Shown one piece after another: positions 42,527 through 55,541 of a stretch of DNA of 64,000 nucleotides (positions are counted from its first letter, which is position 1; every line of letters begins with the position of its first letter). The stretch comes from Neostapfia colusana (lineage: Eukaryota > Streptophyta > Magnoliopsida > Poales > Poaceae). The position numbers and the translations under genes are program-made. The notes beneath the pieces were generated by a model. The model did not search any database, was not told where the DNA came from, and saw nothing but the letters and a program-made list of their open reading frames with translations. Location: positions 25,824,273 through 25,888,272 of the forward strand of contig JASWHV010000018.1 in assembly GCA_030760725.1 (NCBI GenBank), in the 5' to 3' direction.

Positions 42527-43501
42527 GTATCCCCGGCGTAGTATGGGTGTGTTGGATGGTGCGGGGAGTAGGTGTCAGCTGGACTACCATATGAACCGCA
42601 AGGCTCAAGAGGGGGCCACTGCAGCGGGGTTGGAGCCTCTTGGATGCTGTTAGGGGTGAAACCTCAGTGGGCCCACGCTCGTCGGGAATCCCTTTGTAAA
42701 GGCTTCGTAGTGATCTGCTGGCTACACACCTGGGAAGTGTGAATGTGGATCGTAGCCACTGGCATAATGGAGGTTCTTTTAGTCCACCCGGCAACGGGGG
42801 ATGAAATCACTACTTGTGGGTACAGTGGTACAAACTCTGCAGAGTCAAAACTGTCTTGACAGCCGTGCTCACTGTTAAGAGCGGCCTGGACTTATTCATG
42901 ATTAGAGGAGTGAAGGTTTTTGGAAGTTGTGGATGTTAAGCGGGGAGCTTAACATTGGAAATGATGTTATGGTTATTTGGTTATGATGATGGGATGGGAG
43001 ATTGGAACCATTTCACCTGTGTAGTAATGTAGGTGCTTAATAAGCTAAGGTGATAGGTATTAATTGCGTAGTGCTTTAACCATGAGTTCAACCTCTCCTT
43101 GTTCTAGCCATGCATGATATAATTTTCCCACACTTGCCGAGTGCCATTGGTGCTCAACCTTGCATATTTGTTGGTTTATATTGCTGCTCAGGTCAAGATA
43201 ATGAGGTGGTGTATAATGACCAAGATTTTGGACCCGAGGAAGGCTTTTAGGTTCATGAAGACCCCCGGGCAACGCCTGTGATGGAGCCCTAAAGAATAAT
43301 ATTCCGCTGCTAGTTTATTTACTTGTGATGAACTTATTATTGTCCATCGAGACATTTACTTTGTAAGACTTACTTATATTCGACACCTGGCTTGTAATAA
43401 ATGATGCTTCACTATTTGTCATCACATGTATGAGAAAATGATCCTGGCATACATGTGATATTCACTTGGTTGTTCTTCGGAAAAACCGGGTGTGACAGAG
43501 G

Positions 43502-43514
43502 TGGTATCAGAGCC
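43502..43514 (+). other. Primer binding site of G2 (initiator-Met)
   Basis: TGGTATCAGAGCC stands five bases after the LTR end TGTGACA. This is the canonical Met-type primer site. Confidence 0.93.
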
Positions 43515-43713
43515 AAGGTTGCCCGTAGGAACGTGGACCTAGGTAGAAATGGACGTATTTAAGGGCCCTATTTTCTTAAAAACTATTTTCCAAGGTGTGG
43601 GTGGAAAAGTGTTATTAAAGGAGTCATTTTCTTCATCTTACCCCAACTTTCATTCAAAATAGGATTTTTGTTTGAGATTTTATCTAATCTAATTTTAAAT
43701 TCTTTTGTTTTAG

Positions 43714-44493
43714 ATGGTTCGCATGATTCGCACCGCTCGTAAGTACACAGGAGGGAGAGTTCCCGTAGTTGCCCTTGCCGAAAGAGAGGAGAGTCGTCCA
43801 GTGACGTACCTTTCCTACGGATTGGCAGTAGGAGACTTGTTGCGCCGTCTTCGACGTATGCTCGAAGCCGCCGGCAATACGGGCAAGCTCATCATCCACT
43901 ATAACTCCACCAGGACCATCCGTGAGAAGAGGGAAGAATGGAGTTCGGAGATGAGGATTATACACGAGAATCAGCTGCTTAAGATTCACCACTCTCCAGC
44001 TTGTCGAGCAACACAAGTTGACGCAGAGAAAGATGTCACCTGGGAGGCCATCACCTGCCAGAGTCACATCTATCGTCGCCACTTGGACAAAACTGAGTAC
44101 ATGTATGTCCTCCAACGTGAGAGTGGTACCACGGAGTACAAGTACCCACCGGTGCAGCAAGGGACTTCCCATGAGCACATGGACTTGTGCTTGGAGGATG
44201 CTGCTATGCTCAGCACTCGACTGCAGGAGTGTCAACAAGAGCTTCAGGATGTCCGAGACACCCTGAAGGAAACGGAGGCGTTGCTGCGAGCTAGCCTAAA
44301 GGCGAGAGAAAGAGGAGATGGGTATGAACTGTGTGTCACCGTAAGTGATCCATGGACTCCTGACTCCCCGGATCGCCGAGCAATCAGGCGTCGTCGCACC
44401 TCTCCACCAGCCGCCTCTCCACCCAAAGCAGAGTCAGAAGGAAGCCGAAATGAGGAGGAAGATCCCGAGGAGCCAGCTCAAGAGGACGAGTAG
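43714..44493 (+). CDS. Extra ORF of G2 upstream of gag, 259 aa, function unknown
   Basis: This sense ORF starts at ATG 43714 directly after a strong 3' splice-site pattern (TTCTTTTGTTTTAG) and ends TAG 44493. The N-terminal ~140 residues look like a compact mixed fold (YLSYGLAVGDLLRRLRRML, IIHYNSTRTIREKREEW). Residues ~165-205 form a likely coiled coil (QECQQELQDVRDTLKETEAL). A basic RRAIRRRRTSPP and an acidic Glu-rich tail follow. I do not recognise a named family. It lies where most chromoviruses have only a leader, is uninterrupted, and is separated from gag by 301 bp, so it may be made from its own spliced or leaky-scanned RNA. Confidence 0.75.
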   Translation: MVRMIRTARKYTGGRVPVVALAEREESRPVTYLSYGLAVGDLLRRLRRMLEAAGNTGKLIIHYNSTRTIREKREEWSSEMRIIHENQLLKIHHSPACRATQVDAEKDVTWEAITCQSHIYRRHLDKTEYMYVLQRESGTTEYKYPPVQQGTSHEHMDLCLEDAAMLSTRLQECQQELQDVRDTLKETEALLRASLKARERGDGYELCVTVSDPWTPDSPDRRAIRRRRTSPPAASPPKAESEGSRNEEEDPEEPAQEDE

Positions 44494-44794
44494 TGTAGAG
44501 TCTTTCCCTTAGCTAGCAGGAGGTCGAGTAGTCGAGTCGTTACGTAGTTAATGGTGTGATAATGCTTGGTGTGTGACGTGAGTTGTGGAAGCCATGAGCA
44601 ATTGTCCACAGCCTCGTCTTCGGATTGTTTTGCTTTGGTGTGTGAACCCATAGGAAATAATAGAGCATTTATTTGGTGTGAGATATAAACCCTCGCAAAA
44701 TTTTAACAAAGCCTCAACACCTCAAAATACCAACAACTGAAAGTAGTAAGATGATACTAAATGGTATAAAATTGACATTGGTTGATTCTGCCAG
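44494..44794 (+). other. Gap between extra ORF and gag of G2
   Basis: 301 bp without an ORF. It ends TTGATTCTGCCAG directly before the gag ATG, a possible 3' splice site, which would allow gag-pol to be expressed from an alternatively spliced RNA. Confidence 0.5.
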
Positions 44795-47700
44795 ATGGCC
44801 GGAAGAGGAAAAGGACGTGCTGCTAACCCTGCCAACAACAACGATGAGACATGCAACCCTCATCTTTCTGGAGGCCAGGACCGGGGTGGTCGCCGTAAAG
44901 AAGTTGATCCTCTCCACCAAATGCTGGAGAATCAAAATCAGCTCATCCAGAACTTGACTCAAGTGGTGGCCAACTTGCATCAAGTTCCACCTCCACAAGC
45001 GGCACCACGCCAACCAAGGTTGAGTGAGTTTCTAGGAACTCAACCTCCAAAGTTTGCAAGTGCTGCCGAACCTCTGGAGGCAGATGATTGGCTGAAGACC
45101 ATTGAAAGTAAGATGAGGATCATACAGTGCCAAGGATATGAAAGGGTGCTGTTTGCCTCTCATCAATTGCAAGGACCTGCTGCTGATTGGTGGACCGCCT
45201 ACGTGGCCGCCCATCATGACCCTGAGAACATCACTTGGGAAGAGTTCAAGCGTAGCTTCCGCAACCATTACATCCCAAGAGGTGAACTCAAAAACAAGAG
45301 GAAGGAATTTTTGGGACTGCAGCAGGGAAACATGACTGTGAGGGAATACCTCACTAAATTTACTCAACTATCCCGTTATGCTCCACGAGACATAGAGACC
45401 GATGAGCAGAAACAAGATTGTTTCGTGGAAGGACTTACCGCAGAGATGCAGTGTGCAATGTCCTCCAATGAGTATGAAAGCTTTCAAAAGATGGTGGACA
45501 GAGCATTTGTGGTGGAAAGGAAGCTAAAGGCCCTGGAAAATGAGAATAAGAGGAAGGCGGGGTGGTCACATCAGGCCTCAGGGAGCAACACCCGCCCACG
45601 TATGATGCAGCAACCTACGGGGCAGACGAGCCGTGCTGCGGTACCCTATTCAGCACCAAGAGGGTACAACCCAAACTACAGGCCTCCTGCAGCCCCAGCA
45701 CAGCCGCAACGTCAGTTTGTGCAACAGCCTCGCCCCGCATATCCACCTCGACCAGCAGTGCAAGGACCCCCGAACCAACCCCAAGACAACAAGGGCCCAG
45801 CACCTAAGGTTGGGGTGCAATGTTTCAGCTGTGGTGAAGTGGGGCACTACGCCCATAAATGCCCGAAGAAGAAGCCTGCGCCGCCACAACAGCAGAATGT
45901 AGTGAGGGGACGGGTGAACCACGTCACTATGGAGGAAGCACAAGAGGCGCCCGACGTGGTAGTTGGTAAGTTTCCTGCCAATTTACACCTTGCAACTCTG
46001 CTGTTTGATTCTGGTGCTACCCACTCGTTCATTGCTCAAGGGTTTGTTAAGAAGTATGACCTAGCAACCACACAAATGAACCATATGCTAGCTATAAACT
46101 CTCCAGGTGGAGAAATAAGGACAAGACAAGTGTGTCCCAAAGTGAGCCTAGACATTAATGGGGTAGTATTTACTGCTAACCTCATAGTGATAGATTCACA
46201 AGGGATAGATATTATTTTGGGTATGGATTGGTTGACCAAACATAAAGGAATCATCCATTGTTCGACCAGAACGGTGGAACTAACTCACCCCAATGGCACA
46301 AGAGTAAAGTTCATAACGACACACGAGCCTAGTAGGGACAGTAAATTAAATCAAGTGGAGGTGAAAGTTGAGGAAATCAGGACTATCAGGGAATATCCAG
46401 ATGTTTTTCCGGAGGAATTGCCAGGTATGCCTCCCGACCGTGACGGGGAGTTCGCAATTGAGCTAGTACCGGGGACAGCCCCGATATACAAGAGACCTTA
46501 TCGAATGGACTCCAAGCAGCTAGAAGAGCTCAAGGATCATTTGAGAGAATTGACGGAGAAGGGGTATATTCGCCCTAGTTCCTCACCATGGGGAGCTCCG
46601 GTGATATTCGTGCCCAAGAAAGACGGAACCCAAAGGTTATGCGTGGATTACCGTGCCTTGAATGAGGTAACCATCAAAAACAAGTACCCATTACCCCGCA
46701 TTGAAGACTTGTTTGATCAGTTGAGGGGAGCTTGTGTGTTCTCGAAAATTGATCTCAGGTCAGGGTACCACCAACTCAAGATAAGGCAATCAGATATTCC
46801 CAAGACAGCTTTCGTATCTCGGTACGGACTGTATGAATACACTGTCATGCCTTTTGGGCTAACCAATGCCCCGGCATATTTCATGTACCTCATGAACAAG
46901 GTATTCATGGAATATCTGGACAAATTTGTGGTGGTTTTCATAGATGATATTCTCGTCTTCTCCAAAAATGAAGAAGAACATGAGAAACATCTAAGGTTGG
47001 TGTTACAGAGGCTGAGAGAACACCAACTATATGCCAAGTTGAGCAAGTGTGAGTTTTGGCTGAAGAGAGTTCCCTTTTTAGGACATATAATCTCGGAGGG
47101 AGGAATCTCCGTAGATCCCGCCAAAATCGAGGACATCCAGAAGTAGAAGACCCCTGAAAATGTCGGGGAAGTTAGAAGCTTTTTGGGATTGGCTGGATAC
47201 TATCGACGGTTTATTGAGGGATTCTCCAAGATCTCGAGACCTCTCACCAGACTGTTGGAAAAGGGAATCACATTCACCTAGACGCCACAGTGCGAGACGA
47301 GCTTTCAGGAGCTAAAGAAAAGATTGACTACAGCCCCAGTGCTGGTTATGCCAGATATGCAGAAGAATTTCACAGTGTACTGCGATGCCTCTGGAAATGG
47401 GTTGGGATGTGTTCTCATGCAAGAAGGACATGTCGTGGCATATGCATCCCGGCAGCTTCGGAAGCACGAGAAGAACTATCCTACACATGACCTAGAACTA
47501 GCTGCAGTGGTACACGCGTTGAAAATTTGGCGGCACTATTTGATGGGGAAGAGGACAGAGATATATACGGATCATAAGAGTTTGAAGTACATATTCACAC
47601 AGCCAGATCTCAACCTCCGACAAAGGAGATGGTTAGAGCTAATCAATGACTTTGATGTGGGCATCAACTATCATCCCGGGAAAGCAAACGTCGTGGCCGA

Positions 47701-49264
47701 TGCTTTGAGTCGGAAAGTGCAGGTCAATAAGTTGAGTTTGAAGGACATGCCTGCAGAATTGAAGGACGAGGTTATAAGGCTCAATCTATGTCTAGTAAAT
47801 AGTGGTGAAGCCATCTCCATGGAAGTGGACTCCACACTCGAGCAAGACATACGCGAGGGCCAAAAGAATGATGAGAAGATACAAGAGATCAGACAGCTCA
47901 TTAAGGAAAATAAAGCTCCTGGTTTTAGAGAGGATGAACAAGGAACGGTGTGGCACGGGAAAAGGATCTGTGTGCCAGAAGTAAGGGAGATCCGTGAATT
48001 AATTTTGAAGGAGGCTCACGATTCCGACTATTCCATTCATCCTGGGAGTACGAAGATGTACCAGGACCTCAAAGGCAGGTATTGGTGGTATGGCATGAAG
48101 CGAGATGTCGCGGAACATGTTGCCCTATGTGACACATGTCAGTTGGTGAAAGCAGAACATCAACGACCAGCGGGATTATTGCAACCACTCAAAGTGCCTG
48201 AATGGAAATGGGAAGAAATCAGCATGGATTTTGTTGTGGGATTGCCTAGGACCCAATCCGGGTATGATTCAATATGGGTCATTATTGATCGGCTAACCAA
48301 GGTAGCTCATTTCATTCCTGTGAAAGAAAGCTACAGCGGATCCAAATTGGCAGAATTGTACATGTCAAGGATTGTGTGTTACCATGGAGTGCCAAAGAAG
48401 ATAGTGTCGGACCGAGGGACACAGTTCACCTAGAGGTTTTGGCAGAAGTTGCATGAAACCATGGGAACCCATCTGAATTTCAGCTCTGCCTATCATCCCC
48501 AAACTGACGGGCAGACGGAGAGAACCAATCAGATCCTTGAAGACATGTTAAGGGCATGTGCACTAAAAAACAATAGGAGTTGGGACAAGAACCTACCGTA
48601 TGCGGAGTTTTCCTATAACAACAGTTATCAAGCTAGTATGAAGATGTCACCGTTTGAAGCTTTGTATGGAAGGAAGTGCAGAACTCCCCTATTTTGGAAC
48701 CAAACAGGAGAAAGTAAAGTGTTTGGTCCAGAAGTGCTACAAGAAGCCGAGGCGAAGGTGAGGGAGATTCGCAACAACTTGAGGATAGCACAAACACGCC
48801 AAAAGAGCTATGCCGATGTACGAAGAAGAGAACTCGTTTTCAACGTGGGAGACTATGTTTATCTCAAGGTGTCCCCTATCAGAGGACTTCGTCGGTTCAA
48901 GGTGAAAGGGAAGTTGTCACCTCGATACATCGGACCCTTTCAAGTTTTGGAAAGAAAAGGCGAAGTGGCGTATCAACTAGAGTTACCGGTTCATCTATCG
49001 GACGTGCACGATGTATTTCATGTGTCACAACTCAAGAAATGTCTGAGGACGCCTGAAGAGGTGTTACCCATGAATGAAGTGGATGTAGCTGAAGATTTGT
49101 CTTATGCCGAGCAACCATACAAGATTTTGGAGACGATGGAACGCCTCACCAGAAACAAGAGAATCCGGATGTGCAAGGTGCAGTGGAAGCATCACTCAGA
49201 AGAGGAAGCTACCTGGGAACGGGAAGATGAGCTCAAGGCACAATTTCCAGAATTGTTTTCCTAG
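44795..49264 (+). pseudogene. G2 Gag-Pol with three in-frame TAG codons
   Basis: One frame from ATG 44795 to TAG 49264, 1489 codons without frameshift, interrupted by TAG at 47144, 47279 and 48431 (codons 784, 829, 1213). Gag lies at ~85-230, the CCHC knuckle starts at 343 (CFSCGEVGHYAHKC), and the protease Asp is 405 in FDSGATHSFI. RT has VVVFIDDILVFS (DD at 717-718), followed by RNase H (YCDASGNGLG, TDHKSLKY) and integrase with HHCC and D-D-E core (MDFVVGL, SDRGTQF, ERTNQI). The C-terminal chromodomain-like KVQWKHHSEEEATWE places it near Tekay/Del. Two TAGs stand where RT/RNase H relatives have Trp (TGG to TAG) and one where Ser is usual. Confidence 0.9.
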
Positions 49265-49291
49265 AAACAATAATCTCGAGGACGAGATTTC

Positions 49292-49309
49292 TTTTAAGGG
49301 GGGTAGAGC
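49292..49309 (+). other. Polypurine tract of G2
   Basis: TTTTAAGGGGGGTAGAGC directly precedes the TGTAAC start of the right LTR. Confidence 0.85.
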
Positions 49310-52300
49310 TGTAACACCCCAAATTTTGATTCAAAACCCAAAACCATGTTCAGAGGGGAATTTAAAAATTTTTGGACGTGTTGCATGTTTTGCAAAAATT
49401 CAAATTCAAACTGGAATTCAAATTATACTCAAAACAGAAAAGAAATGGAAAAAGAAAAAGGAAAACGGAAAAAAAACTGGCCAGTGGGCCGAAACCGCCA
49501 GCCGGCCCAGCTACCCCCGCGCCAGCCCGCCCCCGCGCGCGCCGCGCTGCCTCTCACCGATGGGTGGGACCCACATGTCATCCCTAACCCCGCGACCCCG
49601 GACTCTCTCCCGCGCGCGCGATCGCAACCGATCTGGAAACCGCGTCCCGCAGCCGAATTCCGGTCCCAGAGGACTCCAACTCGATCACAACAGACCCACC
49701 GCCCTCCCCCGGCTATAAAAACCCCCGATCCGATCAGTTTTTCCCACGCGATCGCCGATTTTTACTCCGGTGAGCACCGAGACTTCGCCGGTGAATTCTG
49801 GCCGATCTAAGCTCGGAAACTCTGATCTAACTCGCTGGTCTTGATCCACCGCCTCCGGGGAACTTTGCAGGTACAGAAAACTCGGAGAGTTACGGTGCAA
49901 ACACAGCGCCGACGAGCTTCGCCGTGGTTTTGCCTCGGACCTCGCCGCCGATCACTTTCCAGGACCCCCCGAGCTCGAGAAAACCCCCGAGGTGAGATCC
50001 CTGACCTCTCCTCTACCGATCTAGGCCATAAGATCACAGTTCTAGGCAGAATTCTCGAGGATCCGAAAGTTTCCGGCGAGATCGCCGCTTCCCGCCGCTG
50101 TGCGCCGCCGGCAGCGCCGCCCGCGTTCGATCAGAGCGACGTGGCCGCATGTGCGCCGTTTATTTTAAATCGCACGGTAGACTTTAAAACCCCGCGTACC
50201 GGTTCAATCTTATAATCTCAGCCGTCGGTTTAAAATCGGACGGTCCACGTCGACCCCGCGTTATAAAGACTGGAGTTCTTACGTGCTACCCCCTGGGGTT
50301 CTCTGGAATTGAGAGCTAGCCCCGGAAACTTCAGATCTAGCCCCTGGAACTCCAGAAAATCATGTAAATCCATTTAAAAATCAGTTTTAACCCCTGGACT
50401 TAATAGAAATTAGGAAAAACACCTCTGATAAGTGTAGATAGACCCCTGGAAATTATAAAAATAATATTATAGACCCTGTAATGGGGTGAATTCATTATTT
50501 TAGCCTTGTTTAGTATTTAATTTAGAAAATTGAATATGTAACTAGTGTTTAAAAATTAAAAGGGGGACAAACATAATTGTCAAAATTAATTAAAAACTTT
50601 CTCAGTACTTAGAAAACTTTTGAGTGAGATAAAAATATATTTTTGGGCTGAAATAAATCTGTTTTATCCATTATTCACATTTATTAGTATAGGGACACAT
50701 TTTTAAGTAAAGAATAGTTAAAGAAAAATAGGGAAAATAATTATGAAATAGTATACATCATAAGCCATGGTCAAAATATGATTTTAAATTATTTAGGACC
50801 AGAACCTAATCTGTTTAGGTGATGTGAATTACTAATTTAATAATAAAATACACAATTATGCATAGGAATATAAATCTGAAAATATAGCAACTAGTAAATG
50901 ATAAATGGAGTTTCTAAAATACAAAGAATTCAGTTTAGGGTTGATAGAAATTGTGAAGGCACATGTATGCAAGTATAAACGTGGACACCAAAAATAGGAG
51001 TCATATATATACATGGTTAAAAGTGCATGCAAGCCACAACTTAACACACATAAAGTAACCACAACACATATAATGGTAAAGAACTTTTATAAATATGAAT
51101 GTGTGGTTTGTATGAAGTGTAAATGTGAATTATGTCTTATGGATTGTTGTTTTTCTTTTGCTATGTGTGATGGTATGAAGTAGAACCTGTTCAAGAACAA
51201 GTTATTTCTTTCCAAGATCAGGACTACCCATTTCAAGAGCAGCAAGAAGGAGGCAAATGTCCTTGACCACTTTGATCCTATGCTAGGATGTGTAGATAGA
51301 ATTATTTGCATTGTCAAGTTAAATATGAAACCCATGCTAGGAAGTTTCCCTAGAATTGCATTACCTTGTTTCCTTGAAGCTTGGGTTGGGATTTATTTTA
51401 CCATGTCATATATTTACATGCATTTGCTTAGCCATGCTTAGATTGGGATATTTGGGACATGAGATCATCAGTTTATATTACCATACTCTTGAATGAGACA
51501 TTGTGAATTATGTAGAGGTAGGGATCAAGGCAAGTTGGATGTTTTGGTTGTGTGCTGGGTGCACGAGACTTGGGTTTGTGTTTAGTACTTGCCTGGATCC
51601 TAAGGACCGGTTCATGGAGCATGTAACCCGGCTTTACAGTGCCAACCACATGCTGAGATGGGGCAGATTGGCCAATTAATTAGGTGTATCCCCGGCGTAG
51701 TATGGGTGTGTTGGATGGTGCGGGGAGTAGGTGTCAGCTGGACTACCATATGAACCGCAAGGCTCAAGAGGGGGCCACTGCAGCGGGGTTGGAGCCTCTT
51801 GGATGCTGTTAGGGGTGAAACCTCAGTGGGCCCACGCTCGTCGGGAATCCCTTTGTAAAGGCTTCGTAGTGATCTCCTGGCTACACACCTGGGAAGTGTG
51901 AATGTGGATCGTAGCCACTGGCATAATGGAGGTTCTTTTAGTCCACCCGGCAACGGGGGATGAAATCACTACTTGTGGGTACAGTGGTACAAACTCTGCA
52001 GAGTCAAAACTGTCTTGACAGCCGTGCTCACGGTTAAGAGCGGCCTGGACTTATTCATGATTAGAGGAGTGAAGGTTTTTGGAAGTTGTGGATGTTAAGC
52101 GGGGAGCTTAACATTGGAAATGATGTTATGGTTATTTGGTTATGATGATGGGATGGGAGATTGGATCCATTTCACCTGTGTAGTAATGTAGGTGCTTAAT
52201 AAGCTAAGGTGATAGGTATTAATTGCGTAGTGCTTTAACCATGAGTTCAACCTCTCCTTGTTCTAGCCATGCATGATATAATTTTCCCACACTTGCTGAG

Positions 52301-52656
52301 TGCCATTGGTGCTCAACCTTGCATATTTGTTGGTTTATATTGCTGCTCAGGTCAAGATAATGAGGTGGTGTATAATGACCAAGATTTTGGACCCGAGGAA
52401 GGCTTTTAGGTTCATGAAGACCCCCGGGCAACGCCTGTGATGGAGCCCTAAAGAATAATATTCCGCTGCTAGTTTATTTACTTGTGATGAACTTATTATT
52501 GTCCATCGAGACATTTACTTTGTAACACTTACTTATATTCGACACCTGGCTTGTAATAAATGATGCTTCACTATTTGTCATCACATGTATGAGAAAATGA
52601 TCCTGGCATACATGTGATATTCACTTGGTTGTTCTTCGGAAAAACCGGGTGTGACA
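49310..52656 (+). repeat. Right LTR of G2
   Basis: 3347 bp, uninterrupted, TGTAACACCCC to GGTGTGACA, with the TATA box at 49714-49721. It shows the empty Copia target. The GC-rich U3/R part contains overlapping spurious ORFs; nothing is conserved as protein. Confidence 0.95.
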
Positions 52657-52661
52657 CGGTC

Positions 52662-55536
52662 TCAACTTTAACTTGCTAATTCAATTACGAACCAATCCCG
52701 TATGCCCCTATTGTTCCTAAATCTGTGAGTAGCATCTCACCACTCGACTTCTACCGAACCGTACTTAAGCATGGCAGTTCTACACGGTGAAAGACACCTA
52801 CCCAATACTCCATGGGTCATTTGGCTATGCAAGAGGAGTATCAAACACTAGACCTAATGCACAGTTCAAATCTTAACCAAAGGTGAATACAAAATAAAAA
52901 CTTAACAGCTGTTAAATGCAAACCGGAGCTTGCCTGTTTTGCAGGGTAGTCGTATATAAGCAGTTAGTATCCTTGCAGATCCACCCTTGACTCTCCGGAG
53001 CTTGATCCACTTTGATGAATCACTCCTTTGAGTCCCCTTCGTTGTGGTTCCTATTGAAATGCATATGCATATGTTTCATGGAATGTAATGGAAAGAAGTT
53101 ATAGAATTACTTTCTTAAGAACAGAGGTTGTGTGGAAAAGCCAAGCATGGCTTGGTTAGCCTCTGTTGTGCAAAGAACAGAATTAAACTAATTTGACCTT
53201 AAGGCCCTTAGCTATACACTAACCCTTTTCTCTAATGAACATAATAGATAAGCTGAAAGGATTTGAGTGCAACTGAAGAACAAGAACTCCAATGGCCTCA
53301 AAACTTTTACAGCAGGTTCTATACTACCTAAGGATTTAGCTTGCCAAATTGCAGCTAATGTGGAGTCAACTTGTGTCCTCCATAATTCTCACCATACCTC
53401 TTATGTATTTTTCCCTTATACATAAGTATGGAGAATAAGAACAGGGAGTTTCAGGACTCATCTTGGGCTGATAATTTACATGTGAGTTTTTTATCACATG
53501 AGAGTCATCTGGTCCAAAATTCAGCCCTTTTACTTGGGTAGTTCTCCCAGAACAATTCTTTAAGCATTTGTACTCAATAGAATTAATTCTGTAGTAATGT
53601 GCATTTTCATGCCCAACTAAGTGAACTAAAATTCCAAGTATGTCCCAGAGAGCTTGCCTAAATTTTCCTATGATTTTTGGAGATATGGATTGCTCAGAAC
53701 AGATTTTTGAAGTGGGAAACATTTTCTGAAAATATTTCTGGACTCTTATGAACACAGCAGATTGTTTTTAGCAAATCCCTACTCAAATGATCTTCAAATG
53801 AGCTGAAAATTTTCTATGAGGTCAACAATATGCTAAAGAATATTCTGGCAAAATTTGGGTATTTTTGGATAAACCAAACTCCCTCTATAATTCTTTTTCC
53901 GAAAACCTTCCAAGAATTTTCCAGAATTAAATAATTCGTTTCATACAAATTGGGTTGTACCTATGGATAGTACTCTCTTTAAGGAATCCAACAAAATTTA
54001 TCTCACTATTTTTGGAGCTTCCTACACCAAGTTATGCATTTTACAAGTTTGCACAACTCTCTGTTTGATTTTAAACAGCACAGTCGCGCGTGGGGCCCAC
54101 GGGTCAGGTGCTTCTTCAACCTCCCGCCAGAGCCCGCGGGTGCACACCAGCAGAAAACTTGGCATGGCTCGTTCTCCCCCATTTCTCCACCAAATGAGCT
54201 CCGGTTTCGCCCTACATGCTCCTGGGAACGTGGCGCAGCTGCCGGGCAAGGTTTTCCCGCATGAAAATAGCTGTAGGTGGGTCGGCACCGGTGGGGCGGC
54301 TCAGGAGCTCGACATGGACGCGTTCCAGCGTGTCCAAGGCATCTCCCGGCGAGCTATGATGTCCTACAGCATCCCTATGGTTCTAGGAACATGGAACAAG
54401 GATCAGATCATGCAGGAAGTGGCTGCAACCTAGTCCTCACCGTGGACTATGGCAGTTTTGGCCGCCGGCGATGATTTCTCGTCGCCCGGGGCCTAGGAGG
54501 GTCGGTTTCCTTTGGTTTTCGGCGTGGGAGGGCGCTAGGGCATCTAGTTGCTGTGGTTTGAATCGTAGGAGGTGTGATCAATCGGTTTGGGAGAATTTCC
54601 CGAATTAAACACATGCTATTTTATACGTGCACCGGTGCCAAAACTCGAATTCCGGTGAGCCGGCGTCGGGGGAGAGCAAGAGGACGACGGGATGAGGATC
54701 AGTACCTCCTGGCGCACCTCTGTGACCTCTTGAGCCTGCCGGAGAGGCGCTGGGCTGGCCGGGAGACAGGGGCAGTGGAGCAGCACCGGTGAAGGAAAAA
54801 CAGCGCCCTGCTGATCGTGAGGAGAGGAAGCAACTGCTGTCGGCTTGGTCCGAGGAGGGAGAGATAACGTTGCTGAAGCGGTGAGAACCGACACTGGGGC
54901 GCCAACGCGTGGAGACCGGCAGCAGGAGCTGGCACGGCAAGCTCCTCTGTGGCGCTCACGAGATGTTCGGGAAAATTTCCCACCGAGAGCAAAACTTAGT
55001 GAGTAAGTTTCCTCTTTTAGCTCTATGACATGTGGGTCCCACTCCATATGTACCTCCCAAATATCTGTTCAAGCTGATCTTTTCAATCCCCAGAATGCTA
55101 AAATTTAAAAAGGTGAGCTAGAATTTGAATTCTTCAAATTCAGTTTGAATTTGCAAGACTAAATCTGAATTTGGTTTAAGTTTGCAAATTCTCCTCTTTA
55201 ACTCCTTTTTGAGCCCACCCTACAATTGAAAAGTTGGTGATAACCTTTTCCCTAAAAACTCAACTATATGGCTGCATGTTAATTCAAAGTTTTTGGGTCA
55301 CCATATGTGTGAACTTTGAATTTTCAAATCTGAATTTTAAACTCACATGCAAAGAGGTATTTAACTCCTTATTGGTCCAACACTTTTAAGTAAAAAGGTG
55401 AACCTCATGTTGGATGTTCATCCATGTATTACCTTGCATGAAGAAAAGTTTTAGCAAGTCCCATTTTTCATGTCTTCGCCACACATATGAACTCAAACTT
55501 TAGTTTTTATTCATACACGTTTTTGGGACTTTTACG
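52662..55536 (-). repeat. H LTR, right part
   Basis: It continues the H LTR after G2 (CTCAACTTTAACTTGC) and ends TTTTACG before GCGCG. It has the same AT-rich, GC-rich, AT-rich layout as the C1 LTR (GC-rich stretch about 54080-55000). No gene was recognised in this 2.9 kb. Confidence 0.75.
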
Positions 55537-55541
55537 GCGCG

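Larger units (their letters stand above)
33111..43497 (+). repeat. Left LTR of G2 (interrupted by Copia 35492-42526)
   Basis: It starts TGTAACACCCC and ends GGTGTGACA. The TATA box TATAAAAA is at 33515-33522, downstream of a GC-rich region. The rest of the LTR (34000-35480, 42532-43497) is AT-rich and noncoding. The right LTR shows the uninterrupted sequence across the Copia site. Confidence 0.92.
33111..52656 (+). mobile_element. G2: chromovirus-type Gypsy element, 3.35-kb LTRs, extra ORF before gag
   Basis: Full structure: left LTR 33111-43497 (contains the Copia), Met primer site 43502, extra ORF 43714-44493, gag-pol 44795-49264, polypurine tract, right LTR 49310-52656, TSD CGGTC. Each LTR is 3347 bp once the Copia and its duplication are removed. 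I count about 22 substitutions and two indels between them by eye, roughly 0.7%, so it is young. Three TAG codons interrupt gag-pol. Confidence 0.93.
31939..55536 (-). mobile_element. H: single chromovirus LTR plus primer-site stub, split by G2
   Basis: It comprises an LTR of about 4.02 kb (31962-33110 plus 52662-55536) homologous to the LTR of C1. It is followed on the minus strand by GCCTGGCATCAGAGCC (31961-31946), a Met-type primer site with one change, and seven more bases. GCGCG duplications flank the whole. The interior and second LTR are lost. The terminal base at the right end is changed (TTTTACG instead of TTTTACA). Confidence 0.8.

Noticed and set aside
53963..54433. 156-codon ORF and overlapping antisense ORFs (54605-55047)
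   Set aside because: They lie inside the GC-rich middle of the H LTR, show no domain, and the corresponding ORFs in the C1 LTR (12622-13002, 13046-13510) do not encode similar proteins in a preserved way. They are treated as GC-rich noise.
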